A DNA stretch of 64,000 nucleotides, taken from positions 248,001 through 312,000 of the forward strand of contig NZ_JACHJS010000001.1 of NCBI RefSeq assembly GCF_014203755.1. Direction: 5' to 3'. Below, piece by piece: positions 9,250 to 18,298 of the stretch. Origin of the DNA: Saccharothrix violaceirubra. GTDB lineage: Bacteria > Actinomycetota > Actinomycetes > Mycobacteriales > Pseudonocardiaceae. Numbering within the stretch: position 1 is the first letter of the stretch; each line of letters begins with the position of its first letter. The translations under genes and the position numbers were made by a program. The notes below the pieces were generated by a model. It ran no database searches, had not been told where the DNA came from, and saw nothing but the letters and a program-made list of their open reading frames with translations.

Positions 9250-10725
9250 TCAGGGGTCGAGCGTCCAGGATTCGAGGGTGCCCGCGTCCTGGGCGACGTG
9301 GTCGACGACGCGTAACCGCCACGTGCCGGTGGCGTTCTCCGTGGAGACGTCGACGCGGTAGAGGTCGTCCACGTCGTCGCGGGCGTCCGTGCCGGCCGGG
9401 GCCTTCAGCAGGCGGGTCGTGCCGCTCGGGGTGACCAGCGTGATCGACAGGTCGCCGCGGTAGGGGTGCCGGATCCTGACCCTGATCGTGGTGCGGGGGC
9501 TTGCCTTGCCCGTGCAGGTCGTGGTGATCGTGCCGGTCGCCGTGCCGGGGTCGGGGATCGGGTGCGCGGTGGTGTCCGCGACGGGTTGGCAGCCGGACGG
9601 GTCGGGATCCGGTGCGGCGGTCACGCGCAGCAGGCGGTTGGGCGAGCCCGTGCCCGCGTCGGCGACCCGGTTCGGCGACGACGCGGCGACGAGGGCGTCG
9701 CGGACCTCCTGCGGGCGGGCCGTCGGATCGCCGGACAGGTAGAGCGCGGCGGCCCCGACCACGTGCGGGGTGGCCATCGACGTGCCGTTGAGGACGTGGG
9801 CCTCGGTGTTGGAGCCGCCGATCCACGCCGACGTGATGGCACTGCCCGGCGCGAACACGTCCAGGCACGTGCCGACGTTGGAGTAGGACGCGCGGGTGTC
9901 GTCCTTCGTGGTGGCGCCGACCGTGATCGCCTCCTGGGTGCGGGCGGGCGACCGGGTGCAGGCGTCGGAGCCGTTGTCGTTGCCCGCCGCGACGCCGTAG
10001 GTGATGCCCGAGGCGATGGAGGCGCGCACGGCCCGGTCGAGCGTCTCGTCGGCCCGGCCGCCGAGGCTCATGTTGGCGACGGCGGGTTTGACGGCGTTGC
10101 CCGTGACCCAGTCGATGCCCGCCATGACGCCGGCGAGCGTGCCTTCGCCTTCGCAGTCAAGGACGCGCACGGCGACCAGGTGGACCTTCTTGGCGACGCC
10201 GTACTCCTTGCCGCCCAGGGTGCCCGCGACGTGCGTGCCGTGGCCGTCGCAGTCGGTGGCGTCGTTGTCGTCGTCGACCATGTCGTAGCCGTGGGCGGCC
10301 CGGCCGCCGAAGTCGGCGTGGTCGACCTGGATGCCCGTGTCGATCACGTAGGCGGTGACCCCTTCACCGCCGTTGGGGTAGGTGTAGGAGCCGTCGAGCG
10401 GGGGCGCGGGTTGGTCGATGCGGTCCAGGCCCCAGGAGGGGACGGGGGACTGGGTGTCCTGTTTGGTGAGGACGACGTCTTGGCGGATGTAGGCGACTTC
10501 GGGGTCCTGGGCCAGTTTCCGGGCTTGGTCCTGGGACAGGTGTGCGGAAAAGCCTTTCAGCGCGTGGGTGTAGGTGTGGTCGGGTTTCGCTTCGTGCTTC
10601 CGGGTGATCGCGTCGGGGTCGGCGTCGTCGGTGAGGACCACGACGTAGTCGTCCGTCGGGTCGGCTTGAACGGGGGACGCGATGGCCAGGGCCAGGGCCG
10701 CGGTGGTCCACAAGGCGTTCTTCAT
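9250..10725 (-). CDS. secreted subtilisin-like serine protease with P domain
   Basis: 491 residues, ATG start. Signal peptide (1-21, ending SPVQA), then an inhibitor I9 propeptide (~25-88) that folds the enzyme and is cut off. The S8 peptidase domain follows with catalytic Asp129 in YVIDTGI, His162 in GHGTHVAG and Ser316 in [11 protein letters not shown]-terminal proprotein-convertase P domain (~376-491) ends [10 protein letters not shown]. The layout is that of extracellular actinomycete subtilases; its substrate is unknown. It converges on the giant surface-protein gene, but nothing shows that it processes that protein. Unlike MycP in this window it has no membrane anchor and has a propeptide. 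Confidence 0.92.
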   Translation of the reverse strand: MKNALWTTAALALAIASPVQADPTDDYVVVLTDDADPDAITRKHEAKPDHTYTHALKGFSAHLSQDQARKLAQDPEVAYIRQDVVLTKQDTQSPVPSWGLDRIDQPAPPLDGSYTYPNGGEGVTAYVIDTGIQVDHADFGGRAAHGYDMVDDDNDATDCDGHGTHVAGTLGGKEYGVAKKVHLVAVRVLDCEGEGTLAGVMAGIDWVTGNAVKPAVANMSLGGRADETLDRAVRASIASGITYGVAAGNDNGSDACTRSPARTQEAITVGATTKDDTRASYSNVGTCLDVFAPGSAITSAWIGGSNTEAHVLNGTSMATPHVVGAAALYLSGDPTARPQEVRDALVAASSPNRVADAGTGSPNRLLRVTAAPDPDPSGCQPVADTTAHPIPDPGTATGTITTTCTGKASPRTTIRVRIRHPYRGDLSITLVTPSGTTRLLKAPAGTDARDDVDDLYRVDVSTENATGTWRLRVVDHVAQDAGTLESWTLDP

Positions 10726-10831
10726 GGTGCCGTCCTTCCTGGGTACCGGTCTCGTCCTAGCCGGCCTTCCCGGTCGGGCGCAACGGCTTCTCCCGGTAGC
10801 AGCCGGACGGCCGCACCCCTTCGCCGCTTTC

Positions 10832-10875
10832 GCGAGTCATCCGTTCGGACACCGCGAAATACGCACTCGGGCACC
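10832..10875 (+). repeat. 22-bp tandem repeat array B, two units
   Basis: Units at 10832-10853 (GCGAGTCATCC then GTTCGGACACC) and 10854-10875 (GCGAAATACGC then ACTCGGGCACC), more diverged than the other arrays. It lies 107 bases upstream of the subtilase start, so unlike most arrays it is not just after a stop codon. The second unit carries the GAAAT and GGGCACC variant seen in the last unit of other arrays. Confidence 0.8.
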
Positions 10876-11314
10876 TTCTTTCGTGTGGGTTTCGGGGGAG
10901 GGGGTGGAGTTGTCCACAGGCTGGGGCTTGTGTCCGCTCTCATCCGGGTGATGCCGGTAGAATGGGTGCGGGGCGCTCCCCCTGAGGAGGGTGGGGGCAT
11001 GTACACCTGAGGCTGTTCGCGGAAATGCGAAATTTGGGCCGGTGGTTGGTGGGGTGTTTTGGGTGTTCTGGCTTTCGGGTGTCGTCGTTGGGCGTTGACG
11101 GAAGCGTTCAAGAGCGTCGCTCGCCGCTCGGGCCGACCACCGGAAAGGGGCTGTCGTATCCCTCCCCGCATGGCCTGCCAGAGGCGACCACACGCGTCAA
11201 GGGCCCCAGATTTCGCGTCGTGTGCTTGTTTGCGTTGTTCTGGGGCCCTTGACCCGTGCAGTAGGGCTGCGCCCAGGTGCCGGCGGGGTGTGCGCGTGTC
11301 TTGGTGGTCGGCGG
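10876..11314. other. gene-free stretch with promoter-like and hairpin signals
   Basis: 439 bases without a supportable gene, between array B and the 3' end of the type VII accessory gene. It holds one DnaA-box-like TTGTCCACA near 10910, a TAGAAT hexamer at 10958-10963, a G/C-rich hairpin-prone segment near 10985-11000 and the long-loop inverted repeat at 11197-11252. A small RNA from about 10970 to 11250 is conceivable but unproven. Confidence 0.4.
11197..11252. terminator. 14-bp inverted repeat with 28-base loop
   Basis: TCAAGGGCCCCAGA at 11197-11210 pairs perfectly with TCTGGGGCCCTTGA at 11239-11252. It lies 62 bases past the minus-strand stop at 11315, so a terminator for the eccE operon is the simplest reading. 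The long loop is unusual for one, and an operator or structured RNA is possible. Confidence 0.55.
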
Positions 11315-12043
11315 TCAGTCGCCGCGGCGGACGGCGCCCAGGATCTGCTTTTCGCCTGGGGTTGTCACCAGGCGTAGTGGTTGCCAGAGGTTTACGCCGA
11401 AGGCGATCACCTGGTCGTCCTTCAGCGTGGTCAGCTGGTGCACCAAGGGGGGCGGTAGGCGCCAGATCTGTGCTGCCAGCTGCGCTTGGCCGATGGGTAG
11501 GCGTTGGATCAGCACGAGGTCTGCCGACGTCAACGTCGACGACGCCTGGGGGTGCAAGTAGGGCAGGACGTACATGGTCGTCTGCCACGGTGCGCGTGGC
11601 GGGAAGAGTTCCTGGGGGACGTGGCCGCCGTCGTGGACCACCAGCAGTGGGCTGTCCTCGGACGGGCGGGGGAGTTCCACCGGATTGAGCAGGCGCAGTT
11701 GCACGGCGGGGGACGGGCGGCCGTCCGGCGTGGTTCCCGCTGCCCTGACGACGGGTTGCCAGACCTGGGCCCGGCCCGTCGCGATGGTCACCCACGCGCC
11801 GGTCGCCATGGCGCGCAACGTGATCTGGCGGGCCAGGTACAGCCCGCCCACCACGACCATGCGGGTCGGGGTCGAGCGCAGGACCGACACGGTCAGGGGT
11901 TCGCCCTTGGCGCCTGAACCCAGGACCATGCCGCCGCGGTCGCCGGGTGGGCTCACGACGTCGAGCAGTTTCGGGTCGACCAGGAATTCCGGGGCCACGC
12001 CGCGGTCCTGGCCACGCGTGTCCAGCAGCCGGCTGTTGCTCAC
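11315..12043 (-). CDS. uncharacterised type VII secretion-locus protein
   Basis: 242 residues from a GTG start whose GTGA overlaps the eccE stop, so it is translationally coupled to eccE. No signal peptide or clear membrane helix. The N-terminal half has hydrophobic strands (MVVVGGLYLARQITLRAM) and the middle is rich in Pro and Gln. I recognise no named family. Coupling to eccE suggests an accessory role in the secretion machine. A longer in-frame reading reaches 12850 but only by running antisense to eccE, and it was rejected. Confidence 0.75.
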   Translation of the reverse strand: MSNSRLLDTRGQDRGVAPEFLVDPKLLDVVSPPGDRGGMVLGSGAKGEPLTVSVLRSTPTRMVVVGGLYLARQITLRAMATGAWVTIATGRAQVWQPVVRAAGTTPDGRPSPAVQLRLLNPVELPRPSEDSPLLVVHDGGHVPQELFPPRAPWQTTMYVLPYLHPQASSTLTSADLVLIQRLPIGQAQLAAQIWRLPPPLVHQLTTLKDDQVIAFGVNLWQPLRLVTTPGEKQILGAVRRGD

Positions 12044-13374
12044 GCGACGCCTCCCAGCGGCAGTGTCGAGGCCAGACCCGAGACCTGGAGTCCGTTCAAC
12101 GGGGTCAGCTTGATGTCGAGCTTGCCCGCCAACGCCTTCAGGCGGTCGTCCGCCTTGTCCAGTTCGCTCGGCGTGCGGGCGCTCACCCGCACGATGCCGC
12201 GCAGGCCCACCTTGCCCTGCTCGCTGCTCGGCGAGATCGACATCGTCAGCGTCGACGACAGCGCGCGCACGCCGGTCAACGCGTTGAGGTTGTTGCGCAT
12301 GCCCTTCGCGGGCCAGCCGGTGATCGCGTAGCTGGCGTGGCCGACGCCACCCGCCGTCACGCCCGACCACTTCTCGCGCAGCGACACCGATTTGTCCGAA
12401 CCGGCCACGGAGTTCAGTTCCGCCGCCGAGATGCCCGCGCGCAGCAGCTCGTCCGAGTCCAACGGGCGGATCGTGACGCCGGTCGACTCCAGTGCGTTGC
12501 GGATGCGCGACAACGCGCCGATCAGCGCGCGGTGTGCGCCCACGACGCCGCCGCCGCGCTCGCGAATGGCCGCCGCACAACGCTTCGGGTCCAGGCGGAC
12601 CGCGATCCAGGTCGTGCGCCGGGCCGCCGCGGGCAGCGGGCCGAGGACTTCGAGGTACGAGTGCAGCGCCGGGGAGTTCACCGGCAGCAGCGCCGAACCC
12701 GGATAGCAGTGCCAGATCACCGAGATCGCGTCCAGCACCACGCCCCGGTCCTCGAGGCACGGTGCGAGCGCGCCCAACGGCAGCGCGGGCGCGCTGCCCA
12801 CGGCCGTGATCAGACCGGGCGCCGGGTCGACCAGCAGCACGGCGGTCCACGCGCCCTGGTGCCAGGCCATGCCCAGCGGACGGCGCTCGTGGTCGACGCC
12901 CTTGGCCACCACCAGGTCCGGCACGGCCAGCCGCAGCAGGGCCACGCGCGGGTCGTCCGGTCCGATGACCGACGTCTCCTCTTCGGACGGTGCCTTCTGT
13001 TCGACCGGGCCGTCACGCCGGACCGTGCGGCCGTGGCCGCGGAAGGTGTAGCGGGTCACGAGACCGATCCACTGGGTCAGCCAACGGCCGCGCGACCGCG
13101 TGAACGCCAGGATCAGTGCCACCAGGACGATGCCGCCCGCCGTGTACAGCAGGGCGGGCGCGATGCGGTCACCGGTCGTGCCGACGGCGAGCAGGATCAG
13201 GCCGATGGCGACGCCGACCTCGAGGACGACCAGGTTGGCGACCGGGAGCGAGCCCAGACTGGCACCGGCCGTGCGCCGGCGGGCCCGCAGCACGGCGGCG
13301 CGCACGGCACCGCCCGCGGCCTGTGCACGGGCGGCAGGGTTGGGCGTTCCCGGATGTGGGGTGGACACGGACAT
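12040..13374 (-). CDS. eccE: type VII secretion protein EccE
   Basis: 444 residues, ATG at 13374; the open frame extends upstream but this start fits the family N-terminus. After an Ala-rich segment come two closely spaced membrane helices (NLVVLEVGVAIGLILLAV and APALLYTAGGIVLVALILAF, ~50-100), then a ~340-residue cytosolic domain. EccE lies at the periphery of the inner-membrane secretion complex made by EccB, C, D and E. It is divergent from eccB across 131 bases and coupled to the next gene by a 4-base overlap. M. tuberculosis ESX-4 lacks EccE, while M. abscessus ESX-4 has it, so its presence suggests a complete, functional machine. Confidence 0.85.
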   Translation of the reverse strand: MSVSTPHPGTPNPAARAQAAGGAVRAAVLRARRRTAGASLGSLPVANLVVLEVGVAIGLILLAVGTTGDRIAPALLYTAGGIVLVALILAFTRSRGRWLTQWIGLVTRYTFRGHGRTVRRDGPVEQKAPSEEETSVIGPDDPRVALLRLAVPDLVVAKGVDHERRPLGMAWHQGAWTAVLLVDPAPGLITAVGSAPALPLGALAPCLEDRGVVLDAISVIWHCYPGSALLPVNSPALHSYLEVLGPLPAAARRTTWIAVRLDPKRCAAAIRERGGGVVGAHRALIGALSRIRNALESTGVTIRPLDSDELLRAGISAAELNSVAGSDKSVSLREKWSGVTAGGVGHASYAITGWPAKGMRNNLNALTGVRALSSTLTMSISPSSEQGKVGLRGIVRVSARTPSELDKADDRLKALAGKLDIKLTPLNGLQVSGLASTLPLGGVA

Positions 13375-13505
13375 CCGCTCTGGTTCTCTTTCCCGTCGGC
13401 GTTCGCCGGGCGGGTCCGATCGGGTCTGACCAACCCGCACACGGACCACCCGCCGTCCGGCTATCGTGCAGACCGTACCGCGACTGGGAGAGCAGCGAGC
13501 CGAGA

Positions 13506-15134
13506 ATGGCATCAACACCCACCACGAAGTCACAGGTCCAGGCGTACCGCTTCGTGTTGCGCCGGATGCAGTCCGCGTTGGTGCGCCGGGACGCCGTCAT
13601 GCTCCACGACCCGATGCGCACGCACTCGCGCGCGACGGCGGTCGGCGTGATCCTCGGCGTCATCGGTCTGATCGGTTTCCTGGTGTTCGGGTTCTTCTCC
13701 CCCGACCCCAGGCTCGACGACGAGACCCAGATCGCGATCAGCAAGGAGACCGGGCAGGTGTACGTGGTTCGCAAGAACCCGACCCAGCTCATCCCCATGA
13801 CCAACCTGGCCTCGGCCCGGTTGCTGCTGCTCGCCCAGGCCAACCCGGACAAGGCGCAGGCCGCCGGTGGCGGTGACGCGCCCGCCGGCCAGTTGGGCGC
13901 CGCGCCCGGCGTCCAGGGCGGCGACCCGAAGCTGGTCAGCGAGAAGGCGTTGGCGAAGCTGCCCAAGGGCCGGCTCACCGGCATCCCGGACGGGCCGGAC
14001 ATGCTGCCGACCAAGGTCGAGGACCGCATCGGCGCCGAGTGGTCGGTGTGCGACACGCTCGACCTCGACGAGTCGCTCAACGACCAGGCCACCGGCAAGT
14101 TCCAGACGACCGTGTTCGCGGGCGTCGGCGCGGGCGGTTCCCCGTTGGACGGCAACAAGGCGTTGCTGGTGCGGGCGAACACCGACGACAAGCAGGCGTA
14201 CCTGATCTACAAGGCGCCGGTGGACTCGAAGATCACGTCGACGTCGACCGTGCGGGCCAAGGTGGACCTGAGCAAGAACGAGGTCGTGACCGCGCTGAAC
14301 CTGCGGGGCAAGAAGGTCCGCGCGATCAGCTCCGGCGTGCTCAACGCCATTCCCGAGGCCAGGCCGCTGGTCGCGCCGACCATCGACGGGCGCGGTGCGG
14401 CGGCGACGTACATCACCGGCGTGAACCTCAAGGTCGGCGACGTGATCGAGGTCGCGCGCACCGGTTCCGACTCGGTGTTCTACGTGGTGCTCAAGGACGG
14501 TCTCCAGGAGATCAGCCGGGCGTCGGGCGACCTCATCCGCGCCGCCTACGCCCAGGGCGCCGAGCCCAAGAAGGTCGACATCGCGCGCATCCCGGACAAG
14601 AAGCCGGCCGAACGCCTCGACCTGCTCGACTACCCGAGCGAGGTGCCCGACGTGCTCGACCCGAACCAGAACAACCGGGTCGTGTGCCTGGGCTGGCGGG
14701 CCGAGAACCCCCAGGCGGACAACCGCTCGCAGCACACGCAGGTCACCATCGCGCCGTCGCTGCCGATGCCGTCCGGTGCGATGGCCGTCGACGTCAACCA
14801 GGTCGGCGCGACCGGCGAGGTCGTCGGCCAGTTCGTGATGGCGCCGGGCAAGGCCGCGGTCGTGCGGTCGTCGACGTCCACCCAGGACTTCCGCTCCGGC
14901 CCGATCCACCTGATCACCGGACGCGGCGTGAAGTACGGCGTCCCGGACACGCTGACGGCGGGTGCCCTGGGTCTGGGCACCGAGTTCGTGCCCGGACCCG
15001 AGTCGATCCTGCGGCTGCTGCCCAACGGCCCGCAGCTCAACCGCAACGACGCGTCCCGCAGCTGGGACTCGATCCCGGTGCCCAAGAACGCGGGTCTGTT
15101 GCCCGAGCAGCAGCAGGCCAAGCAAGGCGGCTGA
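13506..15134 (+). CDS. eccB: type VII secretion protein EccB
   Basis: 542 residues; ATG at 13506 is chosen because it begins the family's conserved N-terminus (TTKSQVQAYRFVLRRMQSAL). A single membrane helix (~45-64, VGVILGVIGLIGFLVFGFF) precedes a long extracytoplasmic domain with the repeated loops of the EccB family and the SSTSTQDF segment near the end. EccB builds the periplasm-side part of the complex. The stop codon lies in the first copy of a 16-base direct repeat, and the frame beyond it stays open for 33 more codons to a second stop at 15234. It is followed by two WXG100-type genes on the same strand. Confidence 0.92.
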   Translation: MASTPTTKSQVQAYRFVLRRMQSALVRRDAVMLHDPMRTHSRATAVGVILGVIGLIGFLVFGFFSPDPRLDDETQIAISKETGQVYVVRKNPTQLIPMTNLASARLLLLAQANPDKAQAAGGGDAPAGQLGAAPGVQGGDPKLVSEKALAKLPKGRLTGIPDGPDMLPTKVEDRIGAEWSVCDTLDLDESLNDQATGKFQTTVFAGVGAGGSPLDGNKALLVRANTDDKQAYLIYKAPVDSKITSTSTVRAKVDLSKNEVVTALNLRGKKVRAISSGVLNAIPEARPLVAPTIDGRGAAATYITGVNLKVGDVIEVARTGSDSVFYVVLKDGLQEISRASGDLIRAAYAQGAEPKKVDIARIPDKKPAERLDLLDYPSEVPDVLDPNQNNRVVCLGWRAENPQADNRSQHTQVTIAPSLPMPSGAMAVDVNQVGATGEVVGQFVMAPGKAAVVRSSTSTQDFRSGPIHLITGRGVKYGVPDTLTAGALGLGTEFVPGPESILRLLPNGPQLNRNDASRSWDSIPVPKNAGLLPEQQQAKQGG

Positions 15135-15295
15135 GCAGGCGCGGGCGAGCAAGGCGGCCGAGCGGGGCGACCGGGCAGGTTGCCGAGCCGGTCCGCTGAG
15201 CGGGATGGGGCGCCGGTCGGTCAGGTGGGCGGCTGAGCCGGGTCGGCGGAACCGTGCCGGTTCCGCTCGCGTCGGTCCGGGTCAGGGAGGTTTCG

Positions 15296-15616
15296 GTGGA
15301 CGGACGGATTTCGGTCGACGCGCGGTGGCTCGAGCTGTACGCCGAGCGCGTCGACGAGGCGGCGGCCGGGTTGTCCGAGGCGCGGGCCCGGCTGCGGGTC
15401 GCGCCGCCCCGGTCGCGGAGCTTCGGCGAGTTGGGGCGGACCGTGCGGTCGTCGGACGCCTACCGGCGTGCGGCCGAGCTGCTCGACGGTCAACTGGACC
15501 GGGCGTGTGAGGTGCTGACGTCGGCCGCACGCGGCCTGCACGCCGTGGCCGACCACTACGGCAGCCAGGACGACGACGCGGTCGCCGCGATCAAGCGCGC
15601 CGGTCAGGGGCGGTGA
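15296..15616 (+). CDS. WXG100/EspC-type type VII substrate, small
   Basis: About 106 residues from a GTG at 15296 preceded by AGGGAGG; an in-frame upstream GTG/ATG at 15254 has no ribosome site. The protein is all helical and lacks Cys, with a central turn region and a C-terminal YGSQD, which fits the YxxxD/E secretion signal of ESX substrates. The canonical W-x-G is not obvious, so it is closer to the EspC-like group than to EsxA. It overlaps the next gene by 4 bases (GTGA), so the two are probably made together and may dimerise. It lies 161 bases after eccB. Confidence 0.72.
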   Translation: MDGRISVDARWLELYAERVDEAAAGLSEARARLRVAPPRSRSFGELGRTVRSSDAYRRAAELLDGQLDRACEVLTSAARGLHAVADHYGSQDDDAVAAIKRAGQGR

Positions 15617-16686
15617 CCGTGCGGCAGGGCAAGGACGGGCGGCAGCTCGCCGCCGAGATCGGCCCGGAACTGGACTACCTCTCGGGGATCAGCCGCAGGC
15701 TGGGTGTGCGCGACCTCGTCGCCGACTACTTCACGCCGGTCGTCGGGCAGTGGAACGACCTGCACGAGGAAGCCGAGCGGTGGCGTGCGGCCGGGTTGGC
15801 GGCCGAGCACGTCACGCGCGACCTGACCGGGCCGCTGGGCCGGTTGGACTCGGCGTGGCAGGGGCGTGACGCGGACTCGTTCGTCGAGCACATGCGGACC
15901 GTGGGGTTGGCCGGTCACGACCTGTCCGACGCGATGCACGCCATGGCCGACGCGTTGGACGAGACCGCCGAGGGCATCCGGGGCATCGTCGAGGACATGT
16001 CGCGGCTGTTCGCGGACGCGGCGGACGTGGTGTCGACGGCGGCGTCCCTGCCCCTGGACGGGGATCGGCGCGTGATCGAGGTCCTGGACGACCTGCACGA
16101 CCCGGCCCGTGAGCTGCACGAGTCGGTGCGCGACGTGCTGGAGGCGTTCGCCCGGCTGTGCGATGGCATGTCCGGCGAGTCGGGGTTCGCCGAGGTCCGC
16201 ATGTCCCACCACTACCCGGAGAAGGACTGGGCGCCGGTGCTGCCCGCGAAGCCGGAGTCGGGTGGGACGGCTGTGGCAGGTGAGGCGAAGGCGGCGGCGA
16301 CCGCCGCGGCGGGTGCCCTGTCGGGGTCGGTCGGTGGTTCGTCGGCCACGGTGGGCGGCGGTGTTCCCGGAGGTGCTGTGGGTGGTGGTGTGGCCTCGTC
16401 GGCGGACGCTCCTCAGCCGTTGGAGCAGGGTGGTGCCACGGCCGTGGCCGAACCCCGTCCCGAGCAGCCGCGGCCGGCCGTGGCCGCCGCCGGTGCGCCG
16501 GCCCCGACCACGGCCGCGACGGGCGGCATGGGCATGGGCATGGGCGGCGGCATGATAGGTGCCGGCGCCGGCGGTCAGCAGGGCGGGGACAAGGAACACA
16601 AGTCCAAGTACGCCCTCTCCGGCACCTCCGAGGCCCTGCTGGGCAAGCCGAAGAAGACGGCCCCGCCGGTCCTGGGCGACGACTGA
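15613..16686 (+). CDS. WXG100-domain protein with Gly/Ala-rich tail, putative ESX substrate
   Basis: 357 residues, GTG start overlapping the stop of the preceding small substrate gene. Residues ~1-200 are helical with the W-x-G turn in LDSAWQGRDADSF, the mark of WXG100/PPE-like type VII targets. Residues ~215-320 are Ala/Gly/Pro low complexity including GGMGMGMGGGM, and the last ~30 are basic. This N-domain plus flexible-tail layout is common for ESX-secreted proteins and partners. It ends an eccB-led operon, and the first 22-bp repeat of array C begins 4 bases after its stop. Confidence 0.75.
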   Translation: MTVRQGKDGRQLAAEIGPELDYLSGISRRLGVRDLVADYFTPVVGQWNDLHEEAERWRAAGLAAEHVTRDLTGPLGRLDSAWQGRDADSFVEHMRTVGLAGHDLSDAMHAMADALDETAEGIRGIVEDMSRLFADAADVVSTAASLPLDGDRRVIEVLDDLHDPARELHESVRDVLEAFARLCDGMSGESGFAEVRMSHHYPEKDWAPVLPAKPESGGTAVAGEAKAAATAAAGALSGSVGGSSATVGGGVPGGAVGGGVASSADAPQPLEQGGATAVAEPRPEQPRPAVAAAGAPAPTTAATGGMGMGMGGGMIGAGAGGQQGGDKEHKSKYALSGTSEALLGKPKKTAPPVLGDD

Positions 16687-16689
16687 CCC

Positions 16690-16821
16690 GCGAGTTATAC
16701 GTTCGGACACCACGAGTTATACGTTCGGACACCGCGAAATGTGCGTTCAGGCGCTGCGAGTTGTGCGTTCGGGTAGCGGAAGTCCTGCGGTCGGACACTG
16801 TGGAAAAGCGTTCGGGCACCT
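16690..16821 (+). repeat. 22-bp tandem repeat array C, six units
   Basis: Six contiguous 22-base units starting at 16690, 16712, 16734, 16756, 16778 and 16800. The first four are close to the consensus (GCGAGTTATAC then GTTCGGACACC); the last two are degenerate. It begins 4 bases after a stop codon and fills the gap between convergent genes. Its last unit forms the left arm of the terminator hairpin at 16809-16841. Confidence 0.92.
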
Positions 16822-16841
16822 GCGTCGCAGGTGCCCGAACG
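16809..16841. terminator. perfect 15-bp terminator hairpin fused to array C
   Basis: CGTTCGGGCACCTGC (16809-16823), a 3-base loop and its exact reverse complement (16827-16841). It lies between convergent genes, 23 bases past the mycP stop. The left arm is the last repeat unit of array C. Confidence 0.8.
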
Positions 16842-16863
16842 TGGTCGTTCCCGATCCGGGGAT

Positions 16864-18291
16864 CTAGGGCGACGCGCGGCGCGGGGTGGCGGCGCGGTTG
16901 CGGTTGCGGTTCACGGTGTGGACGACGAACAGGGTCAGCAGCAGCAGTCCCACGCCGGCGCCCGTACCGGCCAGCGCCACGATCATGGGCGTACGGTTCG
17001 GCGGGTCGAGCGGGTCCAGGTTGGTGATCATCTGGTCCGGGTCGGCCGGCTTGGCGTCGGTGCGCTCCATCGGCAGCTCGGCCGTCAGGGCGGCCACCGG
17101 GTTGACCATGCCGGCACCGATCTTGTGGTCGCGTCCGCCCGGGTTGCCGGGGTGCTGGGCCGTCGCCTTGATCCGGTCCATCACCTGGTGCGCGGTCAAC
17201 TTCGGGAAACGCTCACGGACCAGCGCGGCGACACCGGCGACGTAAGGCGACGCGAAGCTCGTGCCCTGGATGCGGATCAACGCGCCGCGCTCGTCCACGT
17301 TCGCGTTGGTCAGCCCCGCACCGGCCGGGTCCAGCGTGGTGATCTCCTCGCCGGGCGCGGCGACGCTGACCCACGGGCCCCACACGGTGAACGACGACGG
17401 CTGGCCTTCGCGGTTCATCGACGCCACGGACAGCACGTCATTGGCGTACCACGGCGGCGACGCCACCACGTTGACGACGCTCGAGTCCTGGTTGTCGTTC
17501 TGGATGTTGCAGCTGGGGTCGTTGGAGTTGTAGTTGCCCGCCGCCGTGACGATGACGACGTCCTTCACGTTCACCGCGTAGTCGATCGCGGCCTGGAGCT
17601 GGCGCTCCTGCGTGCTCGGTTCGCGCGGCTTCTCGCACGCGGTCAGCGAGATGTTGATGACGCCGACACCCGCCTCGGCGGCCATCACGATCGCCTGGGC
17701 CAGCGTCTGCACGCGGCCCGCCGACGGGCGGCTGTTCGCCTTGTTCGCCTTGTCCTCGTACGTGTAGTACGAGCTGGTCTGCCGGAACGACAGCACCTTC
17801 ACGTCCGGTGCCGCGCCGACGAAGCCCGTGTCCTCGTCCCGCGACGCCGCCGCCACGCCCGCGACCTCGGTGCCGTGGCCGTCGCAGTCGACGGTGCCGC
17901 CCTCGTTGGCCACGTAGTCGCCGCCGCCGGTGACCCGGCCCGCGAGCCGGGGGTGGGACGCGTTCACGCCGGTGTCGATGATCGCCAGCGTCACGCCCTT
18001 GCCGGTCGCGAAGCGGTGCGCCTCCTCCAGCCGCAGCTGCATCTGCCCCCACGGCTTCTGGGGCAGCGGCCGGTCCTTGGTGTCCGACGTGATGCAGGTC
18101 TTCTTCTTCTCGTACGGGACGTCCGGCGCGGGCTTGGCGGCCGGGGGCCGCAGGCCCGGTTCGAGCTTGGGCGGCACCGAGTTCACGCCGGGACGCGTGG
18201 TCGTGGTCGGCTGCGCCTGTGCGAGCGGCGTCGTCACCAGGGTCAACGCGACCGCGGCGGCGGCCGTCAGCTTCTTCGTCGTCCGGTGCAC
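16864..18291 (-). CDS. mycP: type VII secretion-associated serine protease mycosin
   Basis: 475 residues, GTG start. Signal peptide (~1-26, ending LAQAQ), then a subtilisin domain with Asp106 in IIDTGVN, His139 in DCDGHGTEVAG and Ser345 in QGTSFASPYVAG. A Pro-rich C-terminal linker and one membrane helix (~435-458) with a short basic tail follow. This is the mycosin layout: a membrane-anchored protease that stabilises the ESX complex and cuts selected substrates. The start is 7 bases downstream of the eccD stop, so eccD-mycP form one operon. No long propeptide is present, as in other mycosins. Confidence 0.93.
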   Translation of the reverse strand: MHRTTKKLTAAAAVALTLVTTPLAQAQPTTTTRPGVNSVPPKLEPGLRPPAAKPAPDVPYEKKKTCITSDTKDRPLPQKPWGQMQLRLEEAHRFATGKGVTLAIIDTGVNASHPRLAGRVTGGGDYVANEGGTVDCDGHGTEVAGVAAASRDEDTGFVGAAPDVKVLSFRQTSSYYTYEDKANKANSRPSAGRVQTLAQAIVMAAEAGVGVINISLTACEKPREPSTQERQLQAAIDYAVNVKDVVIVTAAGNYNSNDPSCNIQNDNQDSSVVNVVASPPWYANDVLSVASMNREGQPSSFTVWGPWVSVAAPGEEITTLDPAGAGLTNANVDERGALIRIQGTSFASPYVAGVAALVRERFPKLTAHQVMDRIKATAQHPGNPGGRDHKIGAGMVNPVAALTAELPMERTDAKPADPDQMITNLDPLDPPNRTPMIVALAGTGAGVGLLLLTLFVVHTVNRNRNRAATPRRASP

Positions 18292-18298
18292 GGCGGCC

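Noticed and set aside
9250..10725. Second mycosin for the type VII system
   Set aside because: This subtilase has an I9 propeptide and a P domain but no membrane anchor, and it is outside the ecc operons; the real mycP is at 16864-18291.
13116..13505. N-terminal extension of EccB and of EccE into each other's upstream region
   Set aside because: The extended frames run antisense to the divergent gene; the family N-termini begin at 13506 and 13374.
16690..16821. CRISPR array
   Set aside because: The 22-base units are contiguous with no spacers, and no cas gene is nearby.
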